DNA from: Vesta saturnalis
Lineage: Eukaryota; Arthropoda; Insecta; Coleoptera; Lampyridae
Assembly: GCA_036346205.1 (NCBI GenBank)
Contig: JARFJB010000091.1
Location: 3,867,501 to 3,931,500 of the forward strand
Length of the DNA stretch: 64,000 nt
Reading direction: 5' to 3'
In this document: in pieces, positions 9,900 to 21,096 of the stretch
Layout of the letters: every line of letters begins with the position of its first letter
Numbering within the stretch: position 1 is the stretch's first letter
The notes under the pieces: generated by a model
Database searches by the model: none
The model's input: only the letters and a program-made list of their open reading frames with translations
What the model was told of the DNA's origin: nothing
Program-made: the position numbers and the translations under genes

Positions 9900-11747
9900 T
9901 GGTACGTAACCTACAAAAACTATTACATTGGTTTGTTGCTCTTGATCGGTATTGAAATTGTGGTTATTTGCTTGATACAGTTTTGCGATGGACATATCAG
10001 GTGGAAATGTCATTTCAGAAATTAAGTCGTCCGAGAAAACTTACAAACTCGAGTTCCAACTAACCACACTGTTCCAAATTCTCATAAGAAATGTCCACTT
10101 TTACCCAAATTCGGTTTTAATCGCCAGAATAACTCTACGGTAGGCCATAAAATGGTCGAAACTCGTGGACATTAGGTCATTTACGCAGTCCATGGCAATT
10201 ATTACATCTATTGTGCACGCTTAGTTTCCAGCTCAATCCTTAACTTTTTATTTTTTCCTACTATTACATGTGGCACTATAAATATCTGATTCTCTGTCTG
10301 TATATCGCCCAAGGAATAACTTTGTTCTGTAATATTTGTATCTATTCAATCTCATGATTCGCCTTGAGATGGATGTGGATTTTATCGTAAAGCTTGACGT
10401 AGTTGTGTAGTTTAAAATAATGATAATATCTGAATTATTAAAATGTAAATTTTTACCATTACTACAGATAATTAAAATACTTGGGTTTTAGGTTTTTAAA
10501 TGCTGTATTTTTATGTTTATATTTTACATTTTACGTTTCGATAAAAATTACAGTTAGCGTCCTTTAGCCGTGGTAATATCTGTAAGAATTGTTTAAGAGG
10601 GCGATAAGTGTAATTGTTATTGAAATGTATAAATTTATATAAAATATAAACATAGAAATGCACCGTTTAAAATGCTAAAAGCTAAGTATCTTAATAATGT
10701 CTGAATGCCTATATTCGTTTCAACATACTTTCAACTCTATGGTAGGTAGCGCTTGGTAGAAGAGGGATTTTAAAAGAAGCTTCGAATACCAAGTACTTTT
10801 GATTTCTTTTTGATCGTTCGTTGGATCTAGTGGTATTCATTACTTAAACCATCGGATGGTTAGGAAAACAAAATACGCAATCTTAGGACAACACATACAG
10901 CTTTACACGATAGGTACTACACATTGAGCTGGTGAGTCTCTAATGGTATCATGTTCACTCGTTTTCTTAACACTTTCCAGACAGTATAACATGGAACATT
11001 CAATTCACCGCTCGCTTGCCGAGTTGAATTTTGCGAGCTACCTACGAAACTGGCTCGTAAATGATCAACTATTACATAAATTACATAAACAGTCTATAAT
11101 TCATTCCAGCTCATTATAATGCTAATGACAAATAATTAAAAGTTTAAATCTAAACATTCAGTTTCAAAGCCAGAAACTGAACGGCAACATTCTCACTATT
11201 GAGGGGTATTTCATGCAATTTTCGGGTATTTTCTGTTGCCTAGCAATGGAAGTTCTGATTATTAGCAAATGCTGGAAAGTGCAAATGCGGTTAGTCCGAA
11301 ATCTGCAGAATGGTGTGGAAGTACAACTTCTCTTACCCTCTTAGCGTTTTCAGGCATTAAACGAGCTTCTCTTTTTGGATTTTCTAGAGCGATCGAAGCT
11401 ATAGTGCAAGATTTATGTATCCACGTATGCACTTGAGTAACTACTAACTCTCCGGGGAAATAAATACGGAGTGGTTATAAGAGAATGTTTGGTTATTGAC
11501 GTTATCAATAACATAATCATGTTGGATGTTTGATCTACGCACCATATTCTTTGTTAAACGAACACTTTCCCCTAACCATGAAACAACCATTATGATTAAT
11601 AGATGGCGATTTGATTTGAGTTATACCTTACTATATTAGAAAATGAATGCGGTTTGGAAATGGAAACGTCTTTTGCCTGACATTGTATTTGATATAGTTA
11701 CAATTTATTTATTAAGTAATTACACTTGTTACTGCAATTCGTAACCA
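9900..11747. other. No gene seen; one decayed Penelope end
   Basis: At 10524-10555 the plus strand resembles the complement of the Penelope terminal motif found at 37.5 and 61.2 kb (ACGTTTCGATAA...TTACAGTTA), so a minus-strand fragment of that repeat is likely. Otherwise I recognise nothing. The frame at 9690-10013 (minus) has no known motif. Confidence 0.4.
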
Positions 11748-12092
11748 CTACAATTTACGACAATATCATTTATGAAAGCTGCTTCGGTGGTGGAATGGTC
11801 AAAGTGCTTGCCTTTCACCCGAGCGGCGCGGGTTCAAACTTGGCCGAAGTAGCCGTTTTTCTAAAACGGAGAAAAACCAGAACACTCCTTCTTCTCGGAT
11901 AGGAAGTAAAACTGTAGGTCCCGTGGCAATACGATGATTGACACGTTAAAGATCCCTTACTAAAGGTGGATTTCCTTTAGTAGGTCAAAATTCTAGTGAC
12001 GGGTAGTGCTAATAACCATTAGTAGTTGATTCGCATAGAGATGCCTGACATATCCGTTTGTGTCTAGATCTCGGCCCACAAATACAAAAAAA
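11748..12092 (+). mobile_element. tRNA-Glu-derived SINE-like repeat (copy 1)
   Basis: The head, 11778-11853, folds as a tRNA-like structure. It has loop CTTTCAC (anticodon TTC, glutamate), B box GGGTTCAAACT and a lengthened acceptor stem GCTGCTTCGG/CCGAAGTAGC. A tRNA-unrelated body follows and the unit ends in an A-rich tail near 12090. The same head with the same 30 bp of 5' flank recurs at 15420. Confidence 0.65.
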
Positions 12093-12411
12093 ATATATTT
12101 ATGAATAACGAAAATCAATCTTTTTCTAGACGAGAGTACTGTGGTACTATTGAAAGTACAATCAAACATCTGAACTTACCATTGGGCCGTCGATGGCACT
12201 ATTCATATCTTCTATACCACAAAACTTTACTTTATTGGAAAGGATTCTGTGATTAATCTGGTCAAGAGACTTAATAAAAAAATTAGTGTATACAAAGTTC
12301 CTTCCAAGGCAGTCCTTCATAAAATTTAAAATTAGAGCATATCTGAACAAATTTGTTAAGGTACTTCTTGTGCAATAAAATTTATGTTGGTTAATAACAA
12401 AGGAAAGTTGT

Positions 12412-14342
12412 TTAACCTATTAATGGCCAAGCATAGAAAAAAACGATGTAAGGATTTTTTTAAATTTCAAACATCTAAAGGTACATAGAATAAAACAAAT
12501 TAAAAAAATATATATTATTTTGCGTTTACGCAACGTTGGCCGAAATCATAATTTTTTTCTTATTTTCTGTGAAACACGGCCAAACATTCACAGTTCACGG
12601 GAACACTACACTTTTGGCACTGCCTCATCTTTCTCGTGCATTTTGGGGATTTTTCAGTATTATATGTTCCATATTATCCGTCCTAGTTTCGGCAGGTAAA
12701 CTGTTTTTTGATGGTCATCCGAGAGATGTTGAAGCCAAGATTTCGTTATTTATGTTGTTTTGTGGTTCTTCAGAACATTCAAATATATTTTCAGATTTTA
12801 TTAGTGCTAGGGCCAAATATGAACGAAATTCTAATTTCTAATTTTACATTCATTTGCCAGTCGATATTCCTCCATGCATTTATTATTGTGCTGTCGATGA
12901 GATTTATAAAGATGAGCCACCACCATTTTTGTCTTCTTACTCTAATTCGATAGTTCGCTATGCCATTCTGGTGTAAATCGATTTCCCTCATATGTTTATT
13001 AATTTCCTGTATAACCTTAGGTTGAGGAATATTCACTTCTTCTTTTTCTTTCGGGTTGTATCGTTTCATTTGTACCACAGGATTTATATAACAGTTATTT
13101 GAAATAATAGTAACCACTGAATTATCGTTCCAACGAACAACGGAAACTTCTGCCTTGGAGTCAAAATAAAAGTCAACAGAGGCTCTTTCTTTTTACCAAG
13201 AGTTGTTGTAGATCCAACAGAACAGCTTTCAATACGGTTTTCGCGAATAGTTCCTGTTATAAAAATTCTTCTTTCCTTTAAACTGGCTTGTGTGATGAAA
13301 AAAGTTGCCAAAACAACTTTGTGTTGTGAAGGTGATGCCAAAACTCTCAGAAGACTAATAATAACATCAGTCCCACGTTTCAAGTTCACTCTTGTCAACT
13401 GTAGCACCGCATTATGGAATAGACTGAAAGAGGTAACCATCAGAGGAGGCGCCATAATTTGTGCCCGAACCTCACTGACTTTCCCTTGATAAACCTCAAG
13501 TTCCTGCTTTTCATTATGTCGAATAATGGGCGAAACTTAAAAAATTTGTCATTTTTGTCTAGCCGAGCATTATTACATAAATGTAAATTTACTTCCGGTA
13601 GTATATGGTAGGTTGTGAGAATCATAGTCATAATTCCAATTGGGGTTTTCCCTTTACAACATCATACATACATATTTCAAACATACCTGAAAGCTCGTTA
13701 TCATAGAAACATTCTTATTTCCGTAAGTCATCTCCAATAGGTGGAATTATAGCAATTCTATTTCATCCTCACATCTATTTTCTAACTGTTCTTCTGATTC
13801 GTTTAAAGTCAATGCCGTTTTCGGATTCCACATATTTTTGGACATCTTCGGTAAAAGTTAATAAAACACAAATCAACTGCAACCTCGTCTGCCGCTGTAA
13901 GCACAATGTGAAATCGACAGGACACACGGTACGTGACGATCGCGCGCACGTTCAGGCAGGAATAGATTCCTTCTTTTACCGCTCTATGGCCAACGTTGCG
14001 AAAACGGTACAATAATTCACACTTTATTTTTTTTTAGTAAAAATTTATTTATACCTAATGACACTTTTTAAGTTAAAATATAGCTAAATGTTTAAAATTA
14101 CCAATACACTAAGAACAATACAAAATGTGTCGCTCATTCCAAACATGTATAATTTTCGGTACGGCTTTGCAGAAAACAAACAACCCAAATATGTTTTGGA
14201 AAACACTAAATAAAATTTGGACACAACAAAAACTCGAAAACTACATAATGGTGTTAGAAACGGTGTTAAATGGAAATAAGTGTTTAATCAAAATTGAAAA
14301 CTAATTGTTGCATTTATGCAACGTTGCCAATTAATGGGTTAA
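12412..14342 (-). mobile_element. piggyBac-like element bounded by TTAA
   Basis: TTAA is present at both edges (12412-12415 and 14339-14342). The ends are inverted: TTAACC.ATTAATGGCCA at the left, and TTAACCCATTAATTGGCAACG when the right end is read inward. Subterminal blocks with GCAACGTTGG also face each other. The interior encodes a broken piggyBac transposase on the minus strand. At 1.93 kb it is shorter than a typical full element. Confidence 0.85.
12540..13905 (-). pseudogene. piggyBac-like transposase, broken
   Basis: Reading the minus strand, pieces occur in family order. HLCNNARLDKNDKFFKFRPLF lies near 13560, and GKSVRFGHKLW joins it after an internal deletion. Next come FITGTIRENR (about 13240) and FVGTIIQW/VTIISNN. 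The piece PQPKVIQEINKHM...NYRIRVRRQKWWW (about 12950) follows. Last is a Cys-rich tail with CQKCSVPVNCECLAVFHRK (about 12560), the C-terminal zinc-binding domain. The frames change several times, so frameshifts have accumulated. The segment between RPLF and GKSVRFGHKLW, which should contain the first catalytic Asp, is missing. It is inactive but well enough preserved for a firm family call. Confidence 0.85.
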
Positions 14343-14682
14343 ATTTTTTCTGTAGGGGGTTTAATCTATACTGGTCTATAATTGGTTCATATTTCGATTA
14401 CCATTTTAGTAAATTTGCACTACCAAGTATGGTATCCAACAAGAAAACTGTCTAGTATTGAATGATTTATTCAAAGGAGGATGAGTGTATGTAGAGTACT
14501 AAGAAGCAGGTATATACTTAAGTGCATTAAAACTCCACTATAACACCTATACACCTATAAAAAAATCAGAAAGCTTAAACCAGTAAGGCTAAGATAAAAA
14601 TGTATGAAAAATTTACTCTACAATATGCAACTGCAAGCTTTTAGTTTGATATAGCTATGTTGGTGGCACTTTTATTATTTGC

Positions 14683-15419
14683 ATTCAGTTTTGAGTTTAC
14701 TATGAAAAATGACACTAATGGAAGTTTACCATTTTTAGACATATTAATATTGAAAACTAGCACGTTCTTTAGGTCCAGTACTAAAACTATGTTTTGTGGT
14801 TCCGATGTATGAGTTATATTGTTCTTGTGAAAATGTATACATCGAAACCACATAACGTACTAGACCAAAAGAACATATGAGATTTTATGGATTGAGACAA
14901 TCAATAAAATCTGCAGTATTTGAACGTACCTTAAACACTTTTGTTTGACAATTAGTAAATCTATTCAAACAAAATCATTATATTCGTTAGCAACGAAAAA
15001 CTGTTAAGATGTATCCAAATAACTTCGACAAGAAGAAAATCTCCGATTAAATAGGTTTTAGAATCTTGTAATGAAAAACAAGCAAATTTTAAAAGTTCAA
15101 TTTCAATCTTAATTTTAACTTTGGTATATCGAATTTTTTTGGTGTGTTGTTTTTAGATTTACAAGAAAATGCTTTGCCAAATGAGTTTGTATAGTCATTA
15201 CAGCACTGCAAACAACAAAATTAAGATTAAATGGAGTTAAATGTAAGCATTTTCGCTTTTACGTAGTTAGGAAATTGTTTTACTAAATCTGTAATTGATT
15301 TATCTAACTTTACAGTTCAATGATTTTACAACTTTATAACTTTTAATTCCTCCCTGACAATATAATGTGATTAAAGTGTAGAAAATGTTCTGTAAAGTCA
15401 CTTTTAAATAATATTATTA
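14683..15419 (+). mobile_element. Penelope-like element fragment, direct copy 1
   Basis: The first 150 bp contain NGSLPFLDILILK, the late reverse-transcriptase motif of Penelope-like elements. GIY-YIG endonuclease-like pieces follow after a deletion: LYCSCENVYIETT, then RPKEHMRFYGLRQSIKSAVFERTLNT. These correspond to the family pattern of a YIG strand, then RLKEH, then SAV.EH. The rest, to 15419, is non-coding tail. Nearly the same 0.75 kb occurs again at 15556-16399. Stops and missing residues make it inactive. Confidence 0.65.
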
Positions 15420-15555
15420 CCTACAATTTACGGCATTATTATTTATGAAAGCTGCCTCGGTAGTGGAATGGTTAGAGTACTTGCCTTTCACCCGAGCGGC
15501 GCGGGTTCAAACCTGGCCGAGGTAGCCGTTTTTCTAAAACGGAGAAAAACCAAAC
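15420..15555 (+). mobile_element. tRNA-Glu-derived SINE-like repeat (copy 2, truncated)
   Basis: The tRNA-like head at 15451-15526 matches copy 1 and is better preserved: A box TAGTGGAATGG, anticodon TTC, B box GGGTTCAAACC, and a 10 bp acceptor stem. It runs straight into the second Penelope copy with no SINE body. The upstream 30 bp are also shared with copy 1, so the repeat unit begins before the tRNA-like part. Confidence 0.6.
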
Positions 15556-16399
15556 CACTCAGTCTTAAGTTTACTACGAAAAATGACACTAATGGAAGTT
15601 TACCATTCTTAGACATATTAATATTGAAAACTAGTACGTTCTTTAGTTCCATTACTAAAGCTATATTTTGTGGTTCCGATGTATACATTCAGACACGAAT
15701 AAGACAAGATACACACTCTGGTAGCTGACAGTGAATTTGAAGCACCTTATCAGAAAGGCGGTCCAAATCCCGTATCAGCTTCCGGAGTGTATGAGTTGTA
15801 TTGTTCTTGTGAAACTGTATACATCGAAACCACAAAACGTACTGGACCAAAAGAACATTGAGATTTTATGGATTGAGTCAACCAATAAAATCTGCAGTAT
15901 TTGAACGTGCCTTAAACACTTTTGTTTGATAATTTGTAAATATTCAAACAAAATCATTATATTCGTTAGCAACGAAAAACTGTTAAGATGTATCCAAATA
16001 ACTTCGACAAGAAGAAAATCTCCGATTAAATAGGTTTTAGAATCTTGTAATGAACAACAAGCAAATTTTAAAAGTTCAATTTCAAACTTAATTTTAACTT
16101 TGGTATATCCAATTTTTTTGGTGTGTTGTTCCTAGATCTACAAGAAAATGCTTTGTCAAATGAGTTTGATAGTCATTACAGCACTGCAAACATCAAAATT
16201 AATATTAAATGGAGTTAAATGTAAACATTTCGCTTATAAGTAGTTAGGAAATTGTATTACTAAATCTGTAATTGATTTATCTAACTTTTACAGCTCAATG
16301 GTTTTACAACTTTATAACTTTTAATTCCTCCCTGATAATATCATGTGATTAAAGCGTAGAAAATGTTCTGTAAAGTCACTTTTAAATCATATTATTACA
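15556..16399 (+). mobile_element. Penelope-like element fragment, direct copy 2
   Basis: This repeats 14683-15419 with small differences and about 80 bp extra. The extra part restores more of the GIY-YIG domain start: GGPNPVSASGVYELYCSCETVYIETTK, then RTGPKEH followed by a stop. It retains the NGSLPFLDILILK block. The shared tail runs to about 16399. It is one of two tandem direct copies separated by a SINE-like head and is non-functional. Confidence 0.65.
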
Positions 16400-17520
16400 G
16401 AAGAGTTATTGTTTGATTTTTCATATTTTACACATTTTGTTGACATTAACGTTTGTTATGGATCCATTAACTGGCCTTGTAGTGATAAGGATAGCTTTAC
16501 TTGCCAATATTATTTATATGACAACTATATTGTAATTGATTAATAATTATTGTAATTTTCGTAATAAGCATGGGGTTGAGAGTATCGATTTCAGCGCTCA
16601 TTAGCCCTATAAGCATCATTCGGGTAACTGATAGACTAATTGATCACAATTTTTTTTATTTCTTTTTGTTTTATTATTACAAACTTATAAACATTTATAC
16701 GTTCGGTAATTATTTTTTAACCAGTTGACATTCTTTGAACAAATATATTAATTGACTTGTCAGAAAGCCACACTTTCGTTTAAGAACTAAATTTTTAGTG
16801 AAAGTTTTCTGAAATAAATGAAGATAAATGAACAGAGATTTAGTAAATATATTGAAAACAGACCGGAAATGTTTCAGCATGTCCAACAATCATTTGCATA
16901 AGAAGAGGGTTGAAATCTGTTTTGTTTCGAAAAACAGTTTAATAGTTTCACTAGTTTTCTCTTTCTTTCCGCATTAAGTATTAAAATTCATTTGTAAAAA
17001 GTTGTAATTGAGGAATTTATTTGCCTAAAAATATTTAGGTTAGAAGACTTTTACAATTCGTTCTGTTTATTTAAGGGATAACAGTTTGTAACTTAAAACC
17101 AATGTGAGATGGAAACTGTAATAAAAGAATACTCAAACGCTCAGGATATAAAGCGGTAACTATTTATTTATATTTATAGTGCCAATATAACCTGACAATT
17201 GTACAAAGGTGCCAGCACGCATAACTGGCGACAATAGGCCAAAGCTAAAATAAAATATAAAACTTGTCATCTTTACAACGGTTGATAAATAGTTCTTATA
17301 CAGATAGGGCTATTTACTATTTGGGGTTCGTAAAGTCGACAAGAATTGCAAAAGAGAAACTTCACTGTAAAAACTCAAGAATGTTGTGTAAAGAGCAAAT
17401 TTTTCGTTTTTAAATAATTTTAGAATTAAAAAAAGATTACATAACGAAACAGTTGAAAATCTTCAACTGAAAAATATGTACCTATTCATTCTCTTCTTTG
17501 TTTAGTTATAAAATGAGATG
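16400..17520. other. No gene seen
   Basis: AT-rich sequence with no recognised motif, RNA or repeat end. Confidence 0.5.
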
Positions 17521-17742
17521 ATAGGACACAGAGGGTCAAACCAGAACGAACCAGGGTCGCAGGTCACAGTAGTGACCCCTTCCACCAACAAACCCCTCAA
17601 CTACCTAAACTTCGATTGGAATGTGTATACAACACGTTATTCTTATTCAGTAAATGAAACACATTATTTGCATTATATGGCATGCGAGGAAAATGTTAAT
17701 AAGCGTATAATTAATGTTTTTTTTATGTTTCTGATAAATTAA
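17518..17742 (+). CDS. Possible coding exon of unknown function
   Basis: A 74-codon frame begins MIGHRGSNQNEPGSQVTVV and continues TPSTNKPLNYLNFDWN. The first 100 bp are conspicuously richer in C and G than the AT-rich surroundings and encode a varied, non-repetitive peptide. The remainder is AT-rich and looks non-coding. A GT that could act as a 5' splice site follows the FDWN codons. I recognise no domain, signal peptide or membrane segment, and the frame matches none of the transposon families nearby. It could be one exon of a host gene, or chance. It should not be treated as a gene without transcript support. Confidence 0.2.
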   Translation: MIGHRGSNQNEPGSQVTVVTPSTNKPLNYLNFDWNVYTTRYSYSVNETHYLHYMACEENVNKRIINVFFMFLIN

Positions 17743-18369
17743 GGCGCTTACATTTATTTTTAGGCTATTTTCATATGAAACATATTCATATTTTTAGCGT
17801 ATAACTAAGTTGGCAGAATTGTTGATGATGCATATAAACCCACAACACATTTCATATTTCATACTTTAGTATCTGTTAAATCTAATTTAGATTTGAGTAA
17901 TTAAGTCCGGTAATTTCTTTTGAGAGTAAGGCAGTAGAAGAACTTGTATTTATAATATAATTTATAAATGCGAAAGATAAAATTTTGTTCATTTTTTACA
18001 TTTTTACATGTTTAAGCGCTAAACGCTTCCTAATGTGATTATTTAATCTTAAACTAAATGTGTGTGTGTTATTATGAATATAAATCGTACATGCTTCAAG
18101 TTTCATTTTCATGCGTTTTACGTACGTACTGCTACAATCATTACCACCAGCGATAATTTAATTTGGACTGACAGTCCAGTTTTTAAGACCAGGGGTAGTT
18201 GGCACACTTTTTACTTGTGATATTTTGGCGTCTTGTATAAAGTGGTTCCGAAATAGCTAAACATACCATGTAATATTATTACAAGTTTTTGTTATGAACG
18301 AATAAGTTCAAAGGTAATTATGTAATTAAAAATTATTATTCATTTTATTAAATACATAAATAAAAAGTT

Positions 18370-18431
18370 TACCTCGAGTAGGATTTGAACCTACGACTGT
18401 TTAGAGTAGTAACCAACTGCACCATCAAGGT
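18370..18431 (-). pseudogene. tRNA-like pseudogene, anticodon arm deleted
   Basis: The 3' half, including B box GGTTCAAATCC, and the 5' acceptor ACCTTGATGG match the tRNA-like gene at 5943-6016. About 12 bases are missing: the anticodon stem and loop and part of the D arm are replaced by a short unmatched stretch. No cloverleaf can form. Confidence 0.75.
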
Positions 18432-18484
18432 TGAAGCAATCGATGTAAATTTTGTCTTTATGATGTAGAACTGATGTAAATTCT

Positions 18485-18486
<2 letters not shown>

Positions 18487-18524
<38 letters not shown>

Positions 18525-18540
18525 TATATTTATATATATT
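18487..18540. repeat. (TA)n microsatellite at palindrome centre
   Basis: TA repeats with one GT interruption separate the two inverted arms of the foldback copy. Confidence 0.9.
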
Positions 18541-18598
18541 TAGAATTTACATCAGTTCTACATACATAAAGACAAAATTTACATCGATTGGGGCTTGA

Positions 18599-18636
18599 AC
18601 CTTGATGGCGCAGTTGGTTAGCGCGGTACTCTAGCT
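18599..18636 (+). pseudogene. tRNA-like 5' half
   Basis: ACCTTGATGGCGCAGTTGG, the D arm, and the anticodon stem up to CTAGC match the tRNA-like gene at 5943. The sequence then breaks into unrelated AT-rich DNA. The A box is intact and the B box is absent. Confidence 0.8.
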
Positions 18637-18766
18637 ATATATTTTTTATTTTACGTTATATTTCATAAGTTTTTATGAATAATTTTTTTTGTAAGAGCTC
18701 GCAAGCATGTCAACTAGCCCCGGCACGGGGTAATTTGACACAGTATCCGGGATAAGTTGATACTAT

Positions 18767-20240
18767 ACAGGGTGTTTCAAAAAAGGTGGACCCTGTTGCT
18801 AGGATAGGTAGAACACTGAAAAATAAGGTGGGTTTGCACAGTCAAACATTTCGAAACTGCATCTGTATTCAAGATGCAGGGTTTAGAAAAAAAATTGTTG
18901 TATCGAAACTACTGGCAACATTGTAATGAAATTTTGTATGAATATGTTTTGGACACATCCCATGAATTTGTTTTTAAATATATCTGGTTCTCATAGAGAT
19001 TACTAGTTACACGGTTCGTAACGAGTAGTTTTAAACATACTTTTTGAAGTTAGATTTTCTAGTCCAAATTTTAAGTGGACTTAAACATCATTCAATTTTA
19101 CACCAAAAGGTACTAATGGTAAAACTCGATACTGTGTACCGTTTTCGGAATATTTTGATTTGAAAATAATGAAGTAATAACTGAAGCTGGTATAAAGCAA
19201 GTATTCTTATTAAAAACCAAAAGCAATAACATTATTCTAAGGCTAAAGTTATTAATTAAACAAAGAATCACAAGAAGAATATTAAAATAAATTTGATTAA
19301 AAACATGAAATATTCAATCAGTTTGAGGAAGTGTTCAAAATGTCATCAGTTAACCATGGAACACTGACATTTATTGATAGATAAGACGGTACTGTCAATG
19401 ACATTTAATATTGTTAATAAATACGTTAATTAATTATCAAAATGTATTCAGATGTTGAATACACTGGTATATTATTAACCTTAGGCGAGTGTTCAGGCAA
19501 CGCTAGTGCAGCGGTTGCGCGTTATGCAGAAAAGCTTCCCAAATAAAAAAAAAAAACGTTTAGAGCCGTGGAACGACGTTGTTGAGAAACTGGGAAGGTG
19601 AGGCAAAAAAAAATTAATTCTGGTTGGCCCAGAACAACAAGAACCACTCAGAAAGAGAATATCATTTTAGGTTTAGTTGATCAAGATCCAACAATTAGCG
19701 TAAGGAATATGGCACGACATACAGATACGTCTTCTGCAAATACGTGGAGTCCAAGAGCTCTTGCCAGACGATCTACCGGTTAGAGTGGATCTTTGTGAAA
19801 CATTACAAGAAATGACAGCTCTCAATCCCAATTTTTTAAATGTATCCTTTTTACCGCCAAGGCCACCTTTACGCGACAAGGAATGTTTAACTCTCATAAT
19901 GCACACTACTGGTATGATGAAAATCTACATGTTAAAAGGGTATCACAGTAGTCTGCTTTAATGCAGGGTTGAGGTTGCAGACTGCTTACGTAGGGCGGGG
20001 ATGCAACAAGTAAACAAACGTGAAAGACCACCAATAAGCGTCATGGAGCAACAAATTGCAGCTAAGAGGAATAAAGGGCCCACAGTATATATTCCCACAA
20101 AAGATGTAAGGACTAATGCACTTGGACATTGACCACTCTATACAATGATAGAACACCAAAACAGACAAAAATCCCAAACTGCAAGAAGCTAACTTAGGTA
20201 AAATGCTTCCAGTGCGGCCTACACTTGTTTTAATAAAGAT
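18767..20240 (+). mobile_element. Decayed IS630/Tc1-mariner element (copy 3)
   Basis: The left end is CAGGGTGTTTCAAAAAAGG after TA at about 18764, followed by a long non-coding leader and then a DUF4817-type transposase relic from 19441. I could not find a matching right end, so the right boundary is only approximate. Confidence 0.55.
19441..19940 (+). pseudogene. DUF4817-type transposase, N-terminal half, frameshifted
   Basis: The start MYSDVEYTGILLTLGECSGN is the DUF4817 helix-turn-helix region, broken by a stop and an A-run near 19545. After a frameshift the frame reads RQKKINSGWPRTTRTTQKEN and ILGLVDQDPTISVRNMARHT. A deletion then joins it to the stretch ending in the first catalytic region. 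There ATFTRQGMFNSHNAHYWYDEN is readable in a third frame (about 19862-19925), with the Asp-Glu before it lost. Sequence after 19960 no longer matches a transposase. At least three frame changes make this dead. The sequence at 19960-20240 is unassigned. Confidence 0.75.
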
Positions 20241-20568
20241 TCAAATTGTCCCTGTGAATTTCACCAATAAAATAAATGTGTTAATACGTACTCATATCTC
20301 CAAGTGCTCAGTACATCATATGTGATACATTTCCAAAATTCTCAAAAATAATCAAAAACATGAGGCTTTTTTTTTAATGTTGACATAATTCTATGACTTA
20401 AAACTTATTTGCCCTATTCTTTGTGTATAAAAATAAAAAAATGAGCATTGCAAGGTTAAATAAAAGTATTAAGAAGAAATATTGAGAGTTATTGTCAAAT
20501 GATATATTCTAAACATAGATGTGTAATTTTTTAGAAAAATATTGCATTTAGGTATAAGGAAAACTTAT

Positions 20569-21000
20569 GATATATAGGGTGTTCCACTAGAATAAAATTT
20601 AGAAAATGTGGCCATCGCATTTTGACCCTGTATACAAGATAGAAGGGCATATTATGTACAAAATTTACAAATGTTTGACTTGATCATGCTTAAATATACC
20701 GGGTGGTGAATGGTCAGACGCACCATAGGAAATTCAATGGGAAATCATAGTCACTCAAATTCCTGCTTCCCTAATTATTTTAGGTAAAAACTTCACAGAA
20801 ACAATTAAAAATATTTTTTGCACTTCGTGGATTAAAAGTGCTATTTGGTTCCCCCATTTCGGGGACTGAAGCTCATTAGTAATGTCTTAATTAACGGTTT
20901 CAAAATAATTTAATTATTTACTCCACAGGCATAAATATTTATGAAATGGAAACAACTACCTATATTTTAACATTCTTTTTATTATGAATTTTTTGCGTCA
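20569..21000. repeat. Isolated transposon-end-like sequences
   Basis: AGGGTGTTCCACTAG at about 20577 and CCGGGTGGTGAATGGTC at about 20699 look like outer ends of IS630-type elements. The second is followed by CCCTAATTATTTTA, which is similar to a block in the 22.2-23.15 kb element. No partner ends or coding sequence were found. Confidence 0.35.
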
Positions 21001-21042
21001 ATATGGGTTCACGTCAATACAAACCGCAACAAAATGTACCTG

Positions 21043-21096
21043 CATCAAAATGGCCGCGTCGAAGTGGCCGCGCCAAAACGGCCGCCTTAAAATGTC
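21043..21096. repeat. Short GC-rich tandem repeat, ~14 bp unit
   Basis: The units AAAATGGCCGC, GAAGTGGCCGC and AAAACGGCCGC recur at about 14 bp spacing. They stand out from the AT-rich surroundings. Confidence 0.6.

Larger units (their letters stand above)
18275..18636 (-). mobile_element. Rearranged tRNA-carrying foldback repeat (copy B)
   Basis: This begins with the same hairpin arm as copy A (AAGTTTTTGTTATGAACG). It then runs, in the opposite orientation to copy A, through a broken tRNA-like gene (18370-18431, minus). Next are inverted-repeat arm 18437-18485, a (TA)n tract, inverted-repeat arm 18541-18594, and a 5' half tRNA-like sequence on the plus strand (18599-18636). The whole is a large palindrome centred on the TA tract. 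Confidence 0.65.

Noticed and set aside
9690..10013. A 107-codon minus-strand frame
   Set aside because: The peptide shows no motif and part of it runs through the perfect hairpin at 9851-9895.
19960..20220. A frame reading RRAGMQQVNKRERPPISVMEQQ downstream of the copy 3 transposase
   Set aside because: It faintly suggests a retroelement gag-like segment, but no cysteine-histidine motif or other diagnostic feature is present.
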